Shown here: piece after piece, positions 24,061 through 35,309 of the stretch
Layout of the letters: the number at the start of each line of letters is the position of its first letter
Position numbering within the stretch: position 1 is the first letter of the stretch
Source: Corythucha ciliata
Lineage: Eukaryota > Arthropoda > Insecta > Hemiptera > Tingidae
NCBI GenBank assembly: GCA_038030265.1
Contig: CM075940.1
Location: 3,968,001 to 4,032,000 of the forward strand
Reading direction: 5' to 3'
Length of the DNA stretch: 64,000 nt
Notes under the pieces: model-generated
The model's input: the letters and a program-made list of their open reading frames with translations, nothing else
What the model was told of the DNA's origin: nothing
Database searches by the model: none
Program-made: the position numbers and the translations under genes

Positions 24061-27050
24061 AGGGTTTTAATTGTCAGCCATTTTCAGTTCACCCCTCTCG
24101 AAAGTGAAACTCGTTATTTTAAGCCCTAAAACACATTTTTAGGCCACGAACTTGGCGAAAGTGACGATTTAGATTCAGACACCGAACGCACCCCCTTGAC
24201 CGTTTTTAAACAGAAACTCATTGCTGGCCTGGCATCTGTCTATTTCAGCTCAGAAACCGATTATTCTGAAGAAAAACTGTCTAATTTATCCCAAGAATCA
24301 AATTTCTTGGTTCCAAAACTGAATGTTGCCGACTGAAACTGACAACTCGGCCAAAACTGGGCAACCTTGTGCCAGAAGTATATGCAGATTGTTCGGACCG
24401 TTTTTAGTGGAAAAAAAAAAAAAATGAAATATACATAATTGTAAATTGATTTCAGAAGATGCTGTATAAGAGTTTAATAAGTCACGATTATTTTGTGGTT
24501 TGTGTTGTTTAATGCTTTAATTTCACATGGTCGTGAGGTTGTTCATTCAAGAAAAAAAGTTAAGACTCACGCACAGTAAATTTTAAAAATAATAATACTA
24601 ATAATAAAAAATAAGAGAGAGAGACGCAGTTGAGACAAAGATGAAAGAAAAATGGAGTAAGCGAGACGAAGGGAGCGAAAGAGAGTGATGAAGAAAAGAC
24701 AGAACGCTAATGCTCGTCCACGAAGTCTGTGATTTGCATAGAAGTTTTTTCTTTCATTGAATCACCCACACCCTCTCACTCTCTCTCTCCGTCTATCCAT
24801 CTTTATTTATTTTTTTTTTTTACATTTTTTTTAATTCTTTAGCCCTCCTCAGAAGGTGGTCAGTCGTGATTTCTTATGTTTTTTTACGGCGCATAGATTA
24901 TGGTCGAGCCAGTTTTTAAGGCATCCTGACGCTGCTGCCAGGCAAAGGGTGGTGCACTGGAGCTACCATACAACTTATACCAACTCGTTCCTTTTTTTAC
25001 CTCACTCGTAAATGTAAGATTATTAAAATTAAAAAAAATGTGACAGGCTCCATGCATAAAAACCAGTCTGGCAGGATCCTCTTAACTTTTTCCAATCTAC
25101 AGGGCCCAAGAAAATGAATAATAAATAATACAGTCTACTTGACTTTTATAGGTATTCATTTACTTATAGTTACATTTCTGTGGCGATAAAGGCATCAGAA
25201 GGAAGGCATAGTATGGCGTGCGTGTGAATGAATGAGTATACGCATCATTATTTAGTTTTGGGAAAATCTACCCGGAAGTTTCAAAGCATCGGGTTCATAC
25301 ACGCTTTTTAAACTTTACAGAATGGTTTAAAACTCATGACCTCAGGAAGGAACATTTTAAAAATAATAATTACAAGAAAACTAATTTGACTATGAGTAAG
25401 CCCATAAAAGGGAGATCGACGCCGTCGGGGATGAATGTAAAATTTTATTTTCATTTAGCAAGTTTCTCAACAAGGCCATCTTGGAATAATAAGCGACTTA
25501 AATATATTAAAAGATAGAAACTTTGCTGTTAACATAAAAGTTCCATTTTCAATTTATCCTCTTAAGGTAAGCTTAAGAGCTGTTGTGAGTGGGACGGTTA
25601 AGCGCACGGGTGTGAGGGCTGTAGCGTAATTGCGAGAAGGGGCGACTCCTGTTAGTGAGTTCTTACGTTGACTCAAATAAGCCAGGCAGTCATGCCGCAA
25701 AAGGGGAAAAGTCTTATTATTTTTATTTACAGTCCCCAAAGGAGCTTTCCAACTTGATTAGGACCTCCTCCATAGTCCCATATTAATTACCGGGGCTAAG
25801 ATTAAATAGCCGAAAGTGACACTTTTTACAATAATAATATATCCTGAAAGCTTCCCCGACCGTGATAAACTTAAGAGATTCATTGGTTTGTCATCGTGGA
25901 TTGACGTTTTCTTGGAGCCTACCTCCCCCACTTCAACACTTTCCGTCTTTTTTTAACAATTTTGCGCATCATACCTCCCATGACAGCTGCATAAAATTAT
26001 TACTTGCGGTAGAAAAACAAGGGAAAAAAAGAACCGACCTGTCGGAGAGGGGTAGAGCTCGTCCCCTGGGGATTTTCCCTCCCTCAACGAGTGCGGACTT
26101 AAAATTGAAAAAGTATTGCCAGCTCCAAGACTTCTTGAGGGTCCCTATGATTGACTCGGAGTTATCCAGTGACCGCATCAATTCAAATAAACCTTTTCGA
26201 AGGGTATGAAGGGGAGGGTGCAGTCAGGGGGGGAGAGGTTTTGGGTTTACTCTCTCCACACTCATAAATAACCAAGTATCTCCCAACATACAACTATGTC
26301 GCTTCATTTTTTTCCTTCCTCCTTCCAAGGAGCCCGTGTTTTCCTTCACTGAATTATTACAAAGCCTTCCTTTTCATTAATTTATGTTTTCAAAGCTTTT
26401 GGGCGACAAGCAATCTCAAGACAAAAACACGGGTGTCATTATTCCGCGACAATTCAACTTTAATGGAACAAAAACTCCTTTACAATTAAATTTTTTCGTT
26501 GGAGAAAGCTCATGTTATTACGCGTGCATCTGCTGTAATTATTCTTCTGTTTCTTCGTCAGTTTTTTTAAGTTAATGCCTGTACCTCTATCCAAACATTT
26601 CGAACACCCCACTAATTTCTTAACCTTTTTACTTAATTGCTGGATGAATCCACACATTTTCTCGCCCAGGGGTGAATTTTATCAGCTAACAATCGCACTC
26701 TAGTGTAATTGTATTAATGTGTTAATCATACTTTTTTGTCCTCTTATTCCTTTAGACAGAATGCTACAGTTCTGATAGATCATCAAAGCTCGAATGTGAG
26801 AGGCTCAAAGGGGCCACCTCACGCATAGCACGAACACTGCATGCCACAAGGACTTTACGCAACAAATATACCGTAATTGCTCATCGGGATACTGATTTCT
26901 TGAGGTGGAGGGAGGGGAAGAGACGCCATTAATTCAATTAATTCAAAATTGTTGAACTGAACTCAATAATTAATACCACTAAAATGAAAGAAACCATGTT
27001 ATTCCGCATCAGAGTTCCATTAACCGTTCGCGGTATTCACGGACCATAAG
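24061..27050. other. Gene-free sequence
   Basis: Nothing recognised: AT-rich sequence with short CT and T runs near 24770-24835. An open frame of 115 codons at 25862-26209 has no family resemblance. Confidence 0.55.
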
Positions 27051-27054
27051 CACC

Positions 27055-27160
27055 TGTCCATGCTTTCGATCATGAAACAGCGAAATTTTGCTTTTTGAAC
27101 AACCCGACCCAATAACGCGGAATTGGTTTTTTGGTTGAGCGACAACACCGTGTTTAACCG
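27055..27160 (+). repeat. Minisatellite A patch
   Basis: A few degenerate A-family units (ACAGCGAAATTTTGCTTTTT, AACGCGGAATTGGTTTTTTG) lie just before the hammerhead-like repeat copy. Confidence 0.5.
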
Positions 27161-27344
27161 TTGTATCTGCAGGATTTCCACTTTTTGGGTTCCCAACTTT
27201 CCCAAGTCCCTTCACGCCCTCGAACCATCGAACGCGTCCTTCCAAAAACGCTGCCTTCACACGGACAACCCCTGGACAACCCACGGACAACATTCGACCC
27301 TAAGTTTCTTGGTGGTGGCGGGGGACGTGTAAACTGCAGTGATC

Positions 27345-27450
27345 TCATGACATGAAATCGTAGCCGTAGGAGACTATGTTGTCAATCTTCCCTCGTTGGG
27401 GTGGGGTTGGGTCAGTAACGTACCGGTTTCGGCTCCTCACCGGCCATGGA
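27345..27450 (-). repeat. Diverged copy of the hammerhead-like repeat
   Basis: The + strand reads GTAGCCGTAGGAGACTATG, then CTTCCCTCGTTG, then ACCGGTTTCGGCTC, matching the left arm of the foldback at 62463 and the reverse complement of 33965-34077. The CTGAAGA core box seen in the other copies is lost here, while GAAACCGGT is kept. Confidence 0.7.
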
Positions 27451-27851
27451 TCGTTCAACGCCAAGTTGTGGCTATTCCGGCGGCGGGACTCTCCTTTGTG
27501 CTTGACTTGCGCCATCGGGAATGGGGAGTGGAGGGCCCTCCGCCGGACCCGGCGCTAGTCGAGAGCCGGAGGGAGTTTGAGAAGGTCCGGTCCTTCTCCC
27601 GGGCCTATGTTGCCCGTTGTAGGGTAGATGTAAGTCGGGTCGGAGGCGTTTCGCCACTCTCGCGGTCTTGGAGAACGTCCATCTCCGCGTGGTCTCTCTC
27701 GGGCACGGCTGGCTGGCCACCGGTCGTGGCTAACGGACGAAGACCGGGGGAGCGACCCGCCTCTTGCTGTGGCAGCCAGGCCACGGATGGGGCGGTGTGC
27801 CGGTTAAAGGTCGGCAACGGCCTAGGCACCGTTCATTCGAAGGCATCACAG

Positions 27852-27852
<1 letters not shown>
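27450..27852 (+). other. GC-rich island upstream of the Jockey element
   Basis: About 400 bp of strikingly GC-rich sequence in an AT-rich context, open in several frames (166 codons on +, 82 and 74 on -). It may be the GC-rich 5'UTR and internal promoter region of the Jockey-clade element or a fragment of another element. I do not recognise a product. Confidence 0.4.

Positions 27853-27892
<40 letters not shown>
27853..27892 (+). repeat. (GA)n microsatellite
   Basis: About 20 GA/AG dinucleotides in perfect tandem. Confidence 0.95.
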
Positions 27893-27983
27893 TTAGGCTT
27901 CCAGGGTACAACTGCAACAAACAATGACCCTAGGGCTGGGCCCTCTTGGGTCGTTTAAAGGCTAAACATAATAAAGCCGGAAA

Positions 27984-29569
27984 ATGACGATCAGTAATAA
28001 AACGCGCGAACCTTCAAAAGTCTTGCGCGAACCTTCGAAGAGTCTTGCGCGAACCTTCGAACAGATAACATCGTTCGGAGCTACCAAGAAATTTAAACAG
28101 TATTGTGTAATAGTTAAACATGGTGTGGAGGTGACTGGTGACCTACATTGTGTTGTGATGGATGGTGAGGGGAACACCGGTTGTTCCTCCGCGGGAGCGG
28201 TCGAGGAATTGGTTGAAAAAACTAAACTTGCAGTAGTGCAGCATCGTGCAACTACTGCAGCGTTTAGAATGCAGGACGAAAATATAAATGTAGCTTTTAG
28301 CGAGCTTTACAACATAATTTTATCATTGTGCGAACATCTAACACAGGTGGATCAAAACACCAATGCTAGAGTGAATACTAAGCCTACTGGTGGACAGGCT
28401 GAAGTGATCCAGCCCACCAGAAATGAATACTGCACCGATGAGGAGGATCTTGAGCGAGAGACAAATTGGATTCTCAAAAAAAAGAATAAAAAAGAATGCA
28501 AGAAAAGAAAAGCGGAATCATCGCCGGAAATTGAGGACAGAACTCCAGAAGGAAACAAAACTCCGATTATGCAAGGTAAAGAGCAACCTGCCCCTCCACC
28601 CATCAACGTTAGTGGGTTGAAAGACTATTCTGACCTCCGTCGAATTATTACGGCAGTTATTAATGATAATGAACAATGGAAGGTGACCTCATTGAGGAAT
28701 AATGTTTGGAAAATAAATGTTTTCAGCGAAGAAGCGTATAGGAATTTAACGCAAAAATTGAACGATGATAAAGTCCAATGGTATTCGTTCGAGAACAAAC
28801 ATAACCGACCCATCAGAGTAATAGCAAGAGGCCTACACCCCTCGTGCCCTGCTAAGGATATTATCGAAGACCTTGAGGCCAAAGGGCTACAAGTTCTAGA
28901 AGCTGTAAATCTCATCAAAAAAGAGAAAGACATTGACGAACGTGGCGAGGTCTTTATTTTGAAACACTCTCTGCCGCTTTTCATGCTTGTATTCGACAAC
29001 ATGAGAAAGTAGAAAATATTCACAATATTCAATCTATCCTTAATGTTAAAGTTAAAATTGAACCATTGAGGAGGACTTCGAAAGCGATCCCGCAGTGTAA
29101 AAACTGCCAAGGGTTCAACCATACGCAAAGATATTGTAAAATGGAAGCAAGATGCGTAAAGTGTGCTGGTAAGCACAACACGAAAGATTGCACATTGGAT
29201 AGACAACTTCCTCCCAAGTGTGTAAATTGCCGAGGTCACCACCCTGCAAGCTGCAGGGGATGCGAAGTAGCAAAGGAGTTGCAGAAAATCCGAGATAAGC
29301 CAAAAAATCCACGGGGTAACTTCAAATCTCCTCGGGATACATTCTTCGCTCCTTTAAAAAACCCTAGCGCACGAGCCGATACGGAGAACGTCAAAGCCCG
29401 GAGCACCTTTGCGGACGCCATAAAAAATCCTGTTTCGGGGATCAAAAACAAATCTACTGAGGAATTATTCTCCCTAATTCTGAAGAAACTTGATGATCAA
29501 GCTGGTAAATATGTAGAGATGGCCGAGCGCATCAAGAAAATAGAAAACAGCGCTAAATTCAAAGTATAA
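27984..29569 (+). pseudogene. Jockey ORF1, gag-like nucleic-acid-binding protein
   Basis: ORF1 packages element RNA as a ribonucleoprotein. It starts at ATG 27984 with three 21-bp tandem repeats (28005-28070) encoding REPSK-like heptads. A charged region follows (about residues 155-200), then a conserved pre-zinc-knuckle domain. One frameshift near 29000-29010 moves the reading into the frame that is then open to TAA 29567-29569. That second part has three CCHC-type knuckles: CKNCQGFNHTQRYC, CVKCAGKHNTKDC and CVNCRGHHPASC. This order (basic N-terminus, PRE_C2HC domain, zinc knuckles) is typical of Jockey-clade ORF1. The total is about 525 codons, close to the usual length. Confidence 0.88.
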
Positions 29570-29582
29570 GGTGAAAAGTAAA

Positions 29583-32256
29583 TTGAGAGGCATCCATTCA
29601 TTTCGCATAGCGCAGTGGAATCCAAATGGCTCCGAGAAAGGTTGTTGGAGTTGGAAATATTTTTACAACAAGAAAACATTGACATTTGTTTAATCTCTGA
29701 AACACACTTCACTAGATCATCATTCGTTAAAATTAAGGGATATCGATTGTACCATAGCGTTCATCCTGCCGATAGAGCGAGAGGGGGAGCTGCGGTCCTA
29801 ATCAAGGAAAATATCAAGCATCACGAGGAAGAAAAGATAGAAGAAGATGCAATGCAAGTAGCTTGCATAAGTGTCTTTATGAAGGACAGAGAGATGATAG
29901 TTGCGGCAATATACTGTCCTCCAAGACATGCGCTGAAAAAAGAGGACTACGCTAATCTATTCAACAGACTTGGGCATGACTTCATTATTGGAGGTGACTT
30001 TAATGCGAAACACCAATACTGGGGATCAAGAATCCAGAATCCGAAAGGAAGACAACTTTTTGAGGCTGGAAGAGAAGCGCGCTGTGAGTTCCATTCAGGA
30101 CGAAAACCGACCTACTGGCCTAAGGATATGAATAAAACACCGGACCTTATTGACTTCTTCATTGTGAAGGGCTTGTCATCAAATTACAAACACACTGAGG
30201 ACGACGAAAACTCCGATCACTCGGCGGTAGTCATGACAGTTAGTGAATCGATAATAATGAAAGAAGAAACAGAAAGACTCACGAATAGGCGGACCAATTG
30301 GGAGATGTTCAAGGAGATTGTGAACGCCAAAGTTGACTTATCAATAAGTCTGCAAACGCCTGCCCAGTTAGAGAAAGAGGTGCATAATTTTGTGCAAACC
30401 TTACAAGAGGCGGCTTGGAGTAGCAAGCCGAGTAATAATCCCAATCACAAGCGGTGGTCCAGCTATCCTGTGGAAGTACGGGAAATGGTTCAAGCGAAAA
30501 GGCGGGCACGTAAAGTATGGCAAAGGAATCGATCAACAGAAAATAAGATGAAATTGAACAAGCTTTGTAACCAGCTGAAAGCGCTTATAAGGCATGTAAA
30601 GAACGAAGAATTTTCGGCGTACCTCGAAGGCTTGACACCAGAAAAAGGCACAGAATACTCGCTGTGGAAAGCGACAAAGAGCCTCAAGCGGCCAAAAGTG
30701 CCCATACCACCCATTCGAACTGGTGAAGGAACATGGGCTAGGAGCGCAAAGGAAAAAGTGCAGGTATTTGCAGATCATCTGGAAAGAACCTTCCAGCCCC
30801 ATCCACGGCAGTCAGCCAACGAATGTGTATCCTACGTACCCAACAAGGACAACAGGGAAATTCGGCCAGTAATGATCAAAGAACTAAGGACGGAAATTAT
30901 GACCAACCTCAGTACGAAAAAATCCCCCGTCTATGACTTGATAACAGCCAGGATAATGCGGGAGCTGCCCGAAAGGGGACTTAGGAAGCTACTGTATTTA
31001 ATCAACGCAGCCTTACGCCTCAAGTACGTCCCCCGGCAATGGAAAGTAGCTGAAGTTATAATGATAGCGAAGCCGGGAAAGCCAGCTAATGAAGTGAAGT
31101 CGTATCGACCCATTTCACTTCTCCCTACAGTCTCGAAACTTTTTGAGAAACTCCTCCTGAAAAGACTAAGGCCTATTCTAGAAGAAAAACGAATCATACC
31201 ATCCCATCAGTTTGGATTCAGAGAACAACACTCCACAATAGATCAGGTCCATCGGATAGTGAATGCTGTGGAGTCTACTCTGAAGAAAAGAAAATCTGTT
31301 CGGCTGTCTTTTTGGACGTAGCTCAAGCGTTTGATAAAGTTTGGCACAAGGGGCTTGAGTTCAAGTTGAATAAACTCCTTCCGAAAAAATTCTACGAAAT
31401 TCTGAAATCTTATTTATGCGGTAGACACTTCCGAGTGAAACATGAGGGTGAATATTCGCGGTTGCGTAAAATTTCGGCTGGAGTACCTCAAGGAAGCGTC
31501 CTTGGACCAGTGCTTTACCTATTGTATACGAGTGACCTACCCGTAAGAGAGGACTCAATCATTGCAACGTTTGCCGACGACACAGCTCTTCTTGCAGTCG
31601 GAAATGATGTTGAAGAGGCTACTAGCAAAATGAAAACCGCGGTAGAAGAAGTAAACACCTGGACAAAAAAGTGGAGAATAAAACTCAACGAGGAGAAATC
31701 TGTTCATGTAAACTTTACAAATCGCAAGACCAGTCCAATCCCTGTGCAACTCAATGAGAAAATAATACCATTTGCAAACACGGCGTAGTACCTAGGCATG
31801 ACGCTGGATGCTAAACTCCGGTGGAAGCCTCACGTCAAAAAGAAAAAAGAGGAACTCAACACCAAGCTCAGAAAAATGTACTGGCTGCTCGGGAAGCATT
31901 CTGAGCTCTCGATGGCCAACAAGCTCCTGCTATACCAGCAAGTTCTGAAGCCGATCTGGGCCTACGGGTGTCAGCTTTGGGACTGCACCAAGAAAAGCAA
32001 TGTCAAAGTCATACAAACTTTTCAAAACAAAGTTTTGAGAATGATAACAAATGCGCCCTGGTATGTACGAGGGCTTGACCTGCATCGTGACCTGCAAATT
32101 GAAACGGTGGCAGAAGCTATCAAAAAACGAGCAGCGGAGCACGAAAAAAGGCTCCACAAACACCCTAATGTCGAGGCACTCGTCTTGCTGGATACTCCAG
32201 GAGACCTTCGACGGCTAAAAAGGACCAAACCCCTTGACTTGGTAGCTACATTATAA
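29583..32256 (+). pseudogene. Jockey ORF2, endonuclease-reverse transcriptase
   Basis: ORF2 makes the nick and copies element RNA into DNA at the target. The endonuclease starts near 29583 (RIAQWNPNG) and shows SETHF, GGDFNAKH and SDHSAV, which carry the catalytic Glu, Asp/Asn and His. The reverse transcriptase shows RPISLLPTVSKLFEKLL, DVAQAFDKVWH, GVPQGSVLGP and the active-site FADD, then the Jockey C-terminal region (NAPWYVR, LHRDL). Damage: a 1-base frameshift near 29630, another at an A run near 31280, and a TAG in place of a residue just before YLGM at 31786-31788. The stop at 32254-32256 is probably the natural one. No ATG is seen at the start. Confidence 0.9.
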
Positions 32257-32519
32257 GTGTAGTGAAGCCACAAACTGTGTAATGTGAAAGTGAAGTTGCT
32301 AGATGTTATTTAATTCTTATTTGTACATATAGCAGTTGCAACATGTAATAATAAAATAAAATAATAATAATAAAATTAGATTAAATGAATGAAAATATAT
32401 AAATTATCCCATTAAAATATCATCAATATTAAATTTTCATGTTCAATTATTAAAATAAATTAATTCATTATCACAAAATGTTAAAAAAGTTGAGCAAAAT
32501 GCAATGACTAGATAGTTAA

Positions 32520-33905
32520 TGATGGGGAGGGGGCATGAGGGAAAAGGAAAGGGAAAAGGAAGAAGGACATGGCACGGCCTTATTCCTCTCTTAACGTGAG
32601 ACAGAACGAGTAATATCTCTCCCGAAATTTATTGAAACATCTGGTTCTCTTAATGTTATCCGGTATCCCGTTCCAAACACAGACCGATTGAACTCCAAAT
32701 CCCACACCAAGGACTGACGTACGATGCTGAGGAACCACAAGGCTGCTCCCACCAGACCTGCCGACTCGGCCAAAATCAGCTCTGGCGACGAAGCCCACAC
32801 AGAGGTACCGAGGCTTCCTCAAGCAAAACATCTTGTACAGAAAGCAGCCCAGCAAGAAGGTTCGGCGCTGAGAGGGCTTAAGCCACCCCAAGCGGGTATA
32901 GTAAGGGGTTACGTGGGTGTCAAGACTGAGGTAAAAAATGTACCGAATACAAGCATTGAGCGTCCGGTACAACAGCAAATCCAATTCGCTCGACAGACGA
33001 TAAAAAGCCAAGCATCCATAATCGAAAATAGGCAAAATAAGAGACCGAACAAGATCACGACGGGCCGTCCGGGACAGAAAATCACGGATAGTCTGAAGCT
33101 GAACCAAACTACGAAAAGTCCGCCTCGAAACATCACTAACGTGTTCCCTCCAGGACAACGTTGAATCCAAGGTAACGCCCAGCAACCTGACGCTCTCCAT
33201 CCAAGGTATAGAGACCTCCCCCAACATTAACCGAGGCAAATCCCTCCTCCTGAGCATGTTCATATACCTCGAAGAGCCAAATATGATAGCCTTGGTTTTA
33301 CCTTCATTCAAGATCATCTTTTGGGCAGCTGCCCAATCCAGCAAGGCATTAATGTCCCCCTGCACCTTTGAAATAGCACTAACAGCTTCGGCTGGCTCAA
33401 AAGAAAAATAAATTACGAGATCGTCAGCGAAGAGGTGGTAACGACAATGGGTCAAACAATCGGAAATTCCGATAAGGTAGATGGCGAAGAGCAGAGGCCC
33501 CAAAACCGATCCCTGTGGAACGCCAGAAAGTGTCTCGAGCAACGAGGAAACCTCAAGCAAATCAGACCCCTCAACATACTGGCTTCGCCCCACGAGTTAA
33601 TTCCTCAGCCAGGAAAGCACACCTGCTGAGAGTCCCAAATCCGCTGCTTTGGACAATAGGATACTATGGTCGACTTTGTCAAAGGCTTTACTAAAATCAA
33701 AGTGTATTAATGTAGTGACATGCCTGCGGTCGATAGCCTGCCTCACATCCTCGGTAATCTTAACCAACGCCGTCTGCGTGCTGAACCCCGAACGAAAACC
33801 CGACTGAAATGGGTCCAAACGGTCCGTCCTCTCCAGGAACGAGACCAACTGATGATGCACGATCCTCTCTAGCATCTTTAAGAGAGAGATTATGAGCACC
33901 GAGCC
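32520..33905 (-). pseudogene. 5'-truncated CR1-like LINE reverse transcriptase
   Basis: On the minus strand the frame runs from about 33899 to 32580 and encodes the reverse transcriptase from ISLLKMLERIVH onward: FDFSKAFDKVDHS, GVPQGSVLGPLLF, the active-site LFADD, and the C-terminal thumb and tail (YGCLAFYR, LGWLKPSQRR, VWNGIP). That arrangement points to the CR1/L2-type branch of the Jockey superfamily. One in-frame TAA at 33597-33599 replaces an aromatic residue expected after WLRN. Endonuclease and ORF1 are missing through 5' truncation at about 33900, the usual outcome of incomplete target-primed reverse transcription. It lies tail-to-tail with the Jockey element. Confidence 0.85.
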
Positions 33906-33964
33906 GGTAACGTAAGCGTAATCTTATCGATCTTATCTTATCGTTTGGGTTCCCAACCATTTGG

Positions 33965-34077
33965 TTGGGAAACCAAATGCTGAAGATGGCGAGCAGCCGA
34001 AACCGGTCCGTTTTTGACGAACCTCAACGAGGGAAGACAGACGATGTAGGCTCCTACGGCTACAGACTTATGCATGA
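33965..34077 (+). repeat. Hammerhead-like repeat, best-preserved copy
   Basis: About 110 bp matching one arm of the foldback at 62463-62700. At 33975-34013 the order of boxes is AAATG, CTGAAGA, TGGC-GAGCA-GCC, GAAA, CCGG, TC, CGTTT. This reproduces a type I hammerhead ribozyme layout: stem I, CUGANGA core, stem II hairpin, GAAA core, a very short self-complementary stem III, the UH cleavage dinucleotide, and the other strand of stem I. A single unpaired U at the base of stem II is non-standard. Confidence 0.65.
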
Positions 34078-34489
34078 TTTAAATCAATTATCCTATTAAT
34101 GAGTTGATTTACGGAAATGACAAATTCGTGTTGAGGTACAGAATGGTCATGAAGGGGAAACACGATGATGCCGCAAGATTCAGAAAAACCGATCGTCAGG
34201 CTCTGCCAAATTTGACATCTCGATTGCCTCGCTTAAGCTGTCGGCTCACTCTGTCTCGCGAGGAAACTCGCTGTCAGATTTGGTACAGCGAAACACTGCG
34301 CGAGGAAGTTTCGCTCCGTGTTAACGCAGCTTAAGAGTTATTGCTGCTTGTACCTGTTACCCTCATATCCCGAAGATTAGTAGTGTTGTTTTTCCACAGC
34401 CGAGGAAAAAACAACATTATTCTCGAGACTGATCACCCAACAATTTACACCAAACCCAAGTCATCTACCGGATTTTCATAAGCGAATTG

Positions 34490-35300
34490 AAGAAGAAGTT
34501 ACCGAGCCACTCGTATTATCCCCGTTTAAGGAATTCTTCACTTCCCCACCGTGGCAATCTGTTCCCCAGCGTGGCAACAGATGTGACACGCTACCTAGGA
34601 GTCCACCTCCAACAACAACTCACCTACAATTCACACATAAGTGAACTAGTGAGAAGACTCCGCTCCCGCGTTCGACTACTCAAGCCTCTTCTCAGCCAGA
34701 CTTCTCCTCTAAGCCTGGATAACAAACGACTCCTCTATCTAACTATGATACGCCCAGTTTGGCTGTACGGTTGTTCCATCTGGGGACTGGCGAGCAAAAC
34801 TCAGATCAAAAGAGTCCAAACCCAGCAAAATAGAGCTCTCCGGCTAATAACAAATGCTCCATGGTTTGTACGGAACTCAATAATACATAGGGATCTGGAT
34901 GTGCCACTAGTTGAGGAAGTAATACAAACATCGATGAACCGCATGAAAACAACCATAATGTCTCACGAATCCCCAGCTTTTGAACGCCTCCTAAACTCAT
35001 GGGATAGACTAATCCATCCGCGACGTCTCAAAAGGAAAAGGATGACTGACCTGCTGGACTAATATATATATATATATACTAAATTAGAATAAACTGTCAG
35101 TGATGCCATAACCTTAAGAGAGGGACTGTCAAAGGGCAGCCAACCCTCGCACAAGTGCCATTGTTTATGCATAGTACAATAAGTACTATGACAGAAACTG
35201 CTTGCAAAATTGTTCAGCAAAACAAAGGGTACAATGTACAGAAAGTTTAAACTAATAATAATAATAATAATAATAAAATAAAAAATTTAAAAAAAAAGTT
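34490..35300 (+). pseudogene. 5'-truncated Jockey-like reverse transcriptase fragment
   Basis: The frame from about 34540 to 35062 encodes only the C-terminal part of a Jockey-clade reverse transcriptase: TRYLGVHLQQQLTYNSHI, MIRPVWLYGCSIWG, RLITNAPWFVRN and IHRDLDVP, ending in TAA. It is clearly related to, but not the same family as, the C-terminus of the element at 27984-32256. A 3'UTR and an (AAT)n then A-rich tail close it at about 35250-35300. Confidence 0.85.
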
Positions 35301-35309
35301 ATTTGGCAA

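Larger units (their letters stand above)
27953..32380 (+). mobile_element. Jockey-clade non-LTR retrotransposon, near full length, broken
   Basis: The element has two ORFs in the usual order: a gag-like ORF1 with three zinc knuckles, then ORF2 with an apurinic endonuclease-like domain and reverse transcriptase. After the ORF2 stop comes about 100 bp of 3'UTR and an (AAT/AAAT)n-rich tail near 32345-32375. The 5' end is uncertain: it could begin just before ORF1 or include the GC-rich stretch from 27450. At least three frameshifts and one internal stop make it non-functional, yet domains are otherwise well preserved, suggesting fairly recent decay. Target duplications were not found. Confidence 0.85.

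Noticed and set aside
27396..27896. 166-codon plus-strand open frame
   Set aside because: It runs from the hammerhead-like repeat through GC-rich DNA into the (GA)n microsatellite, ending in an Arg-Glu repeat; opposite-strand frames are open too. This is a GC-content effect.
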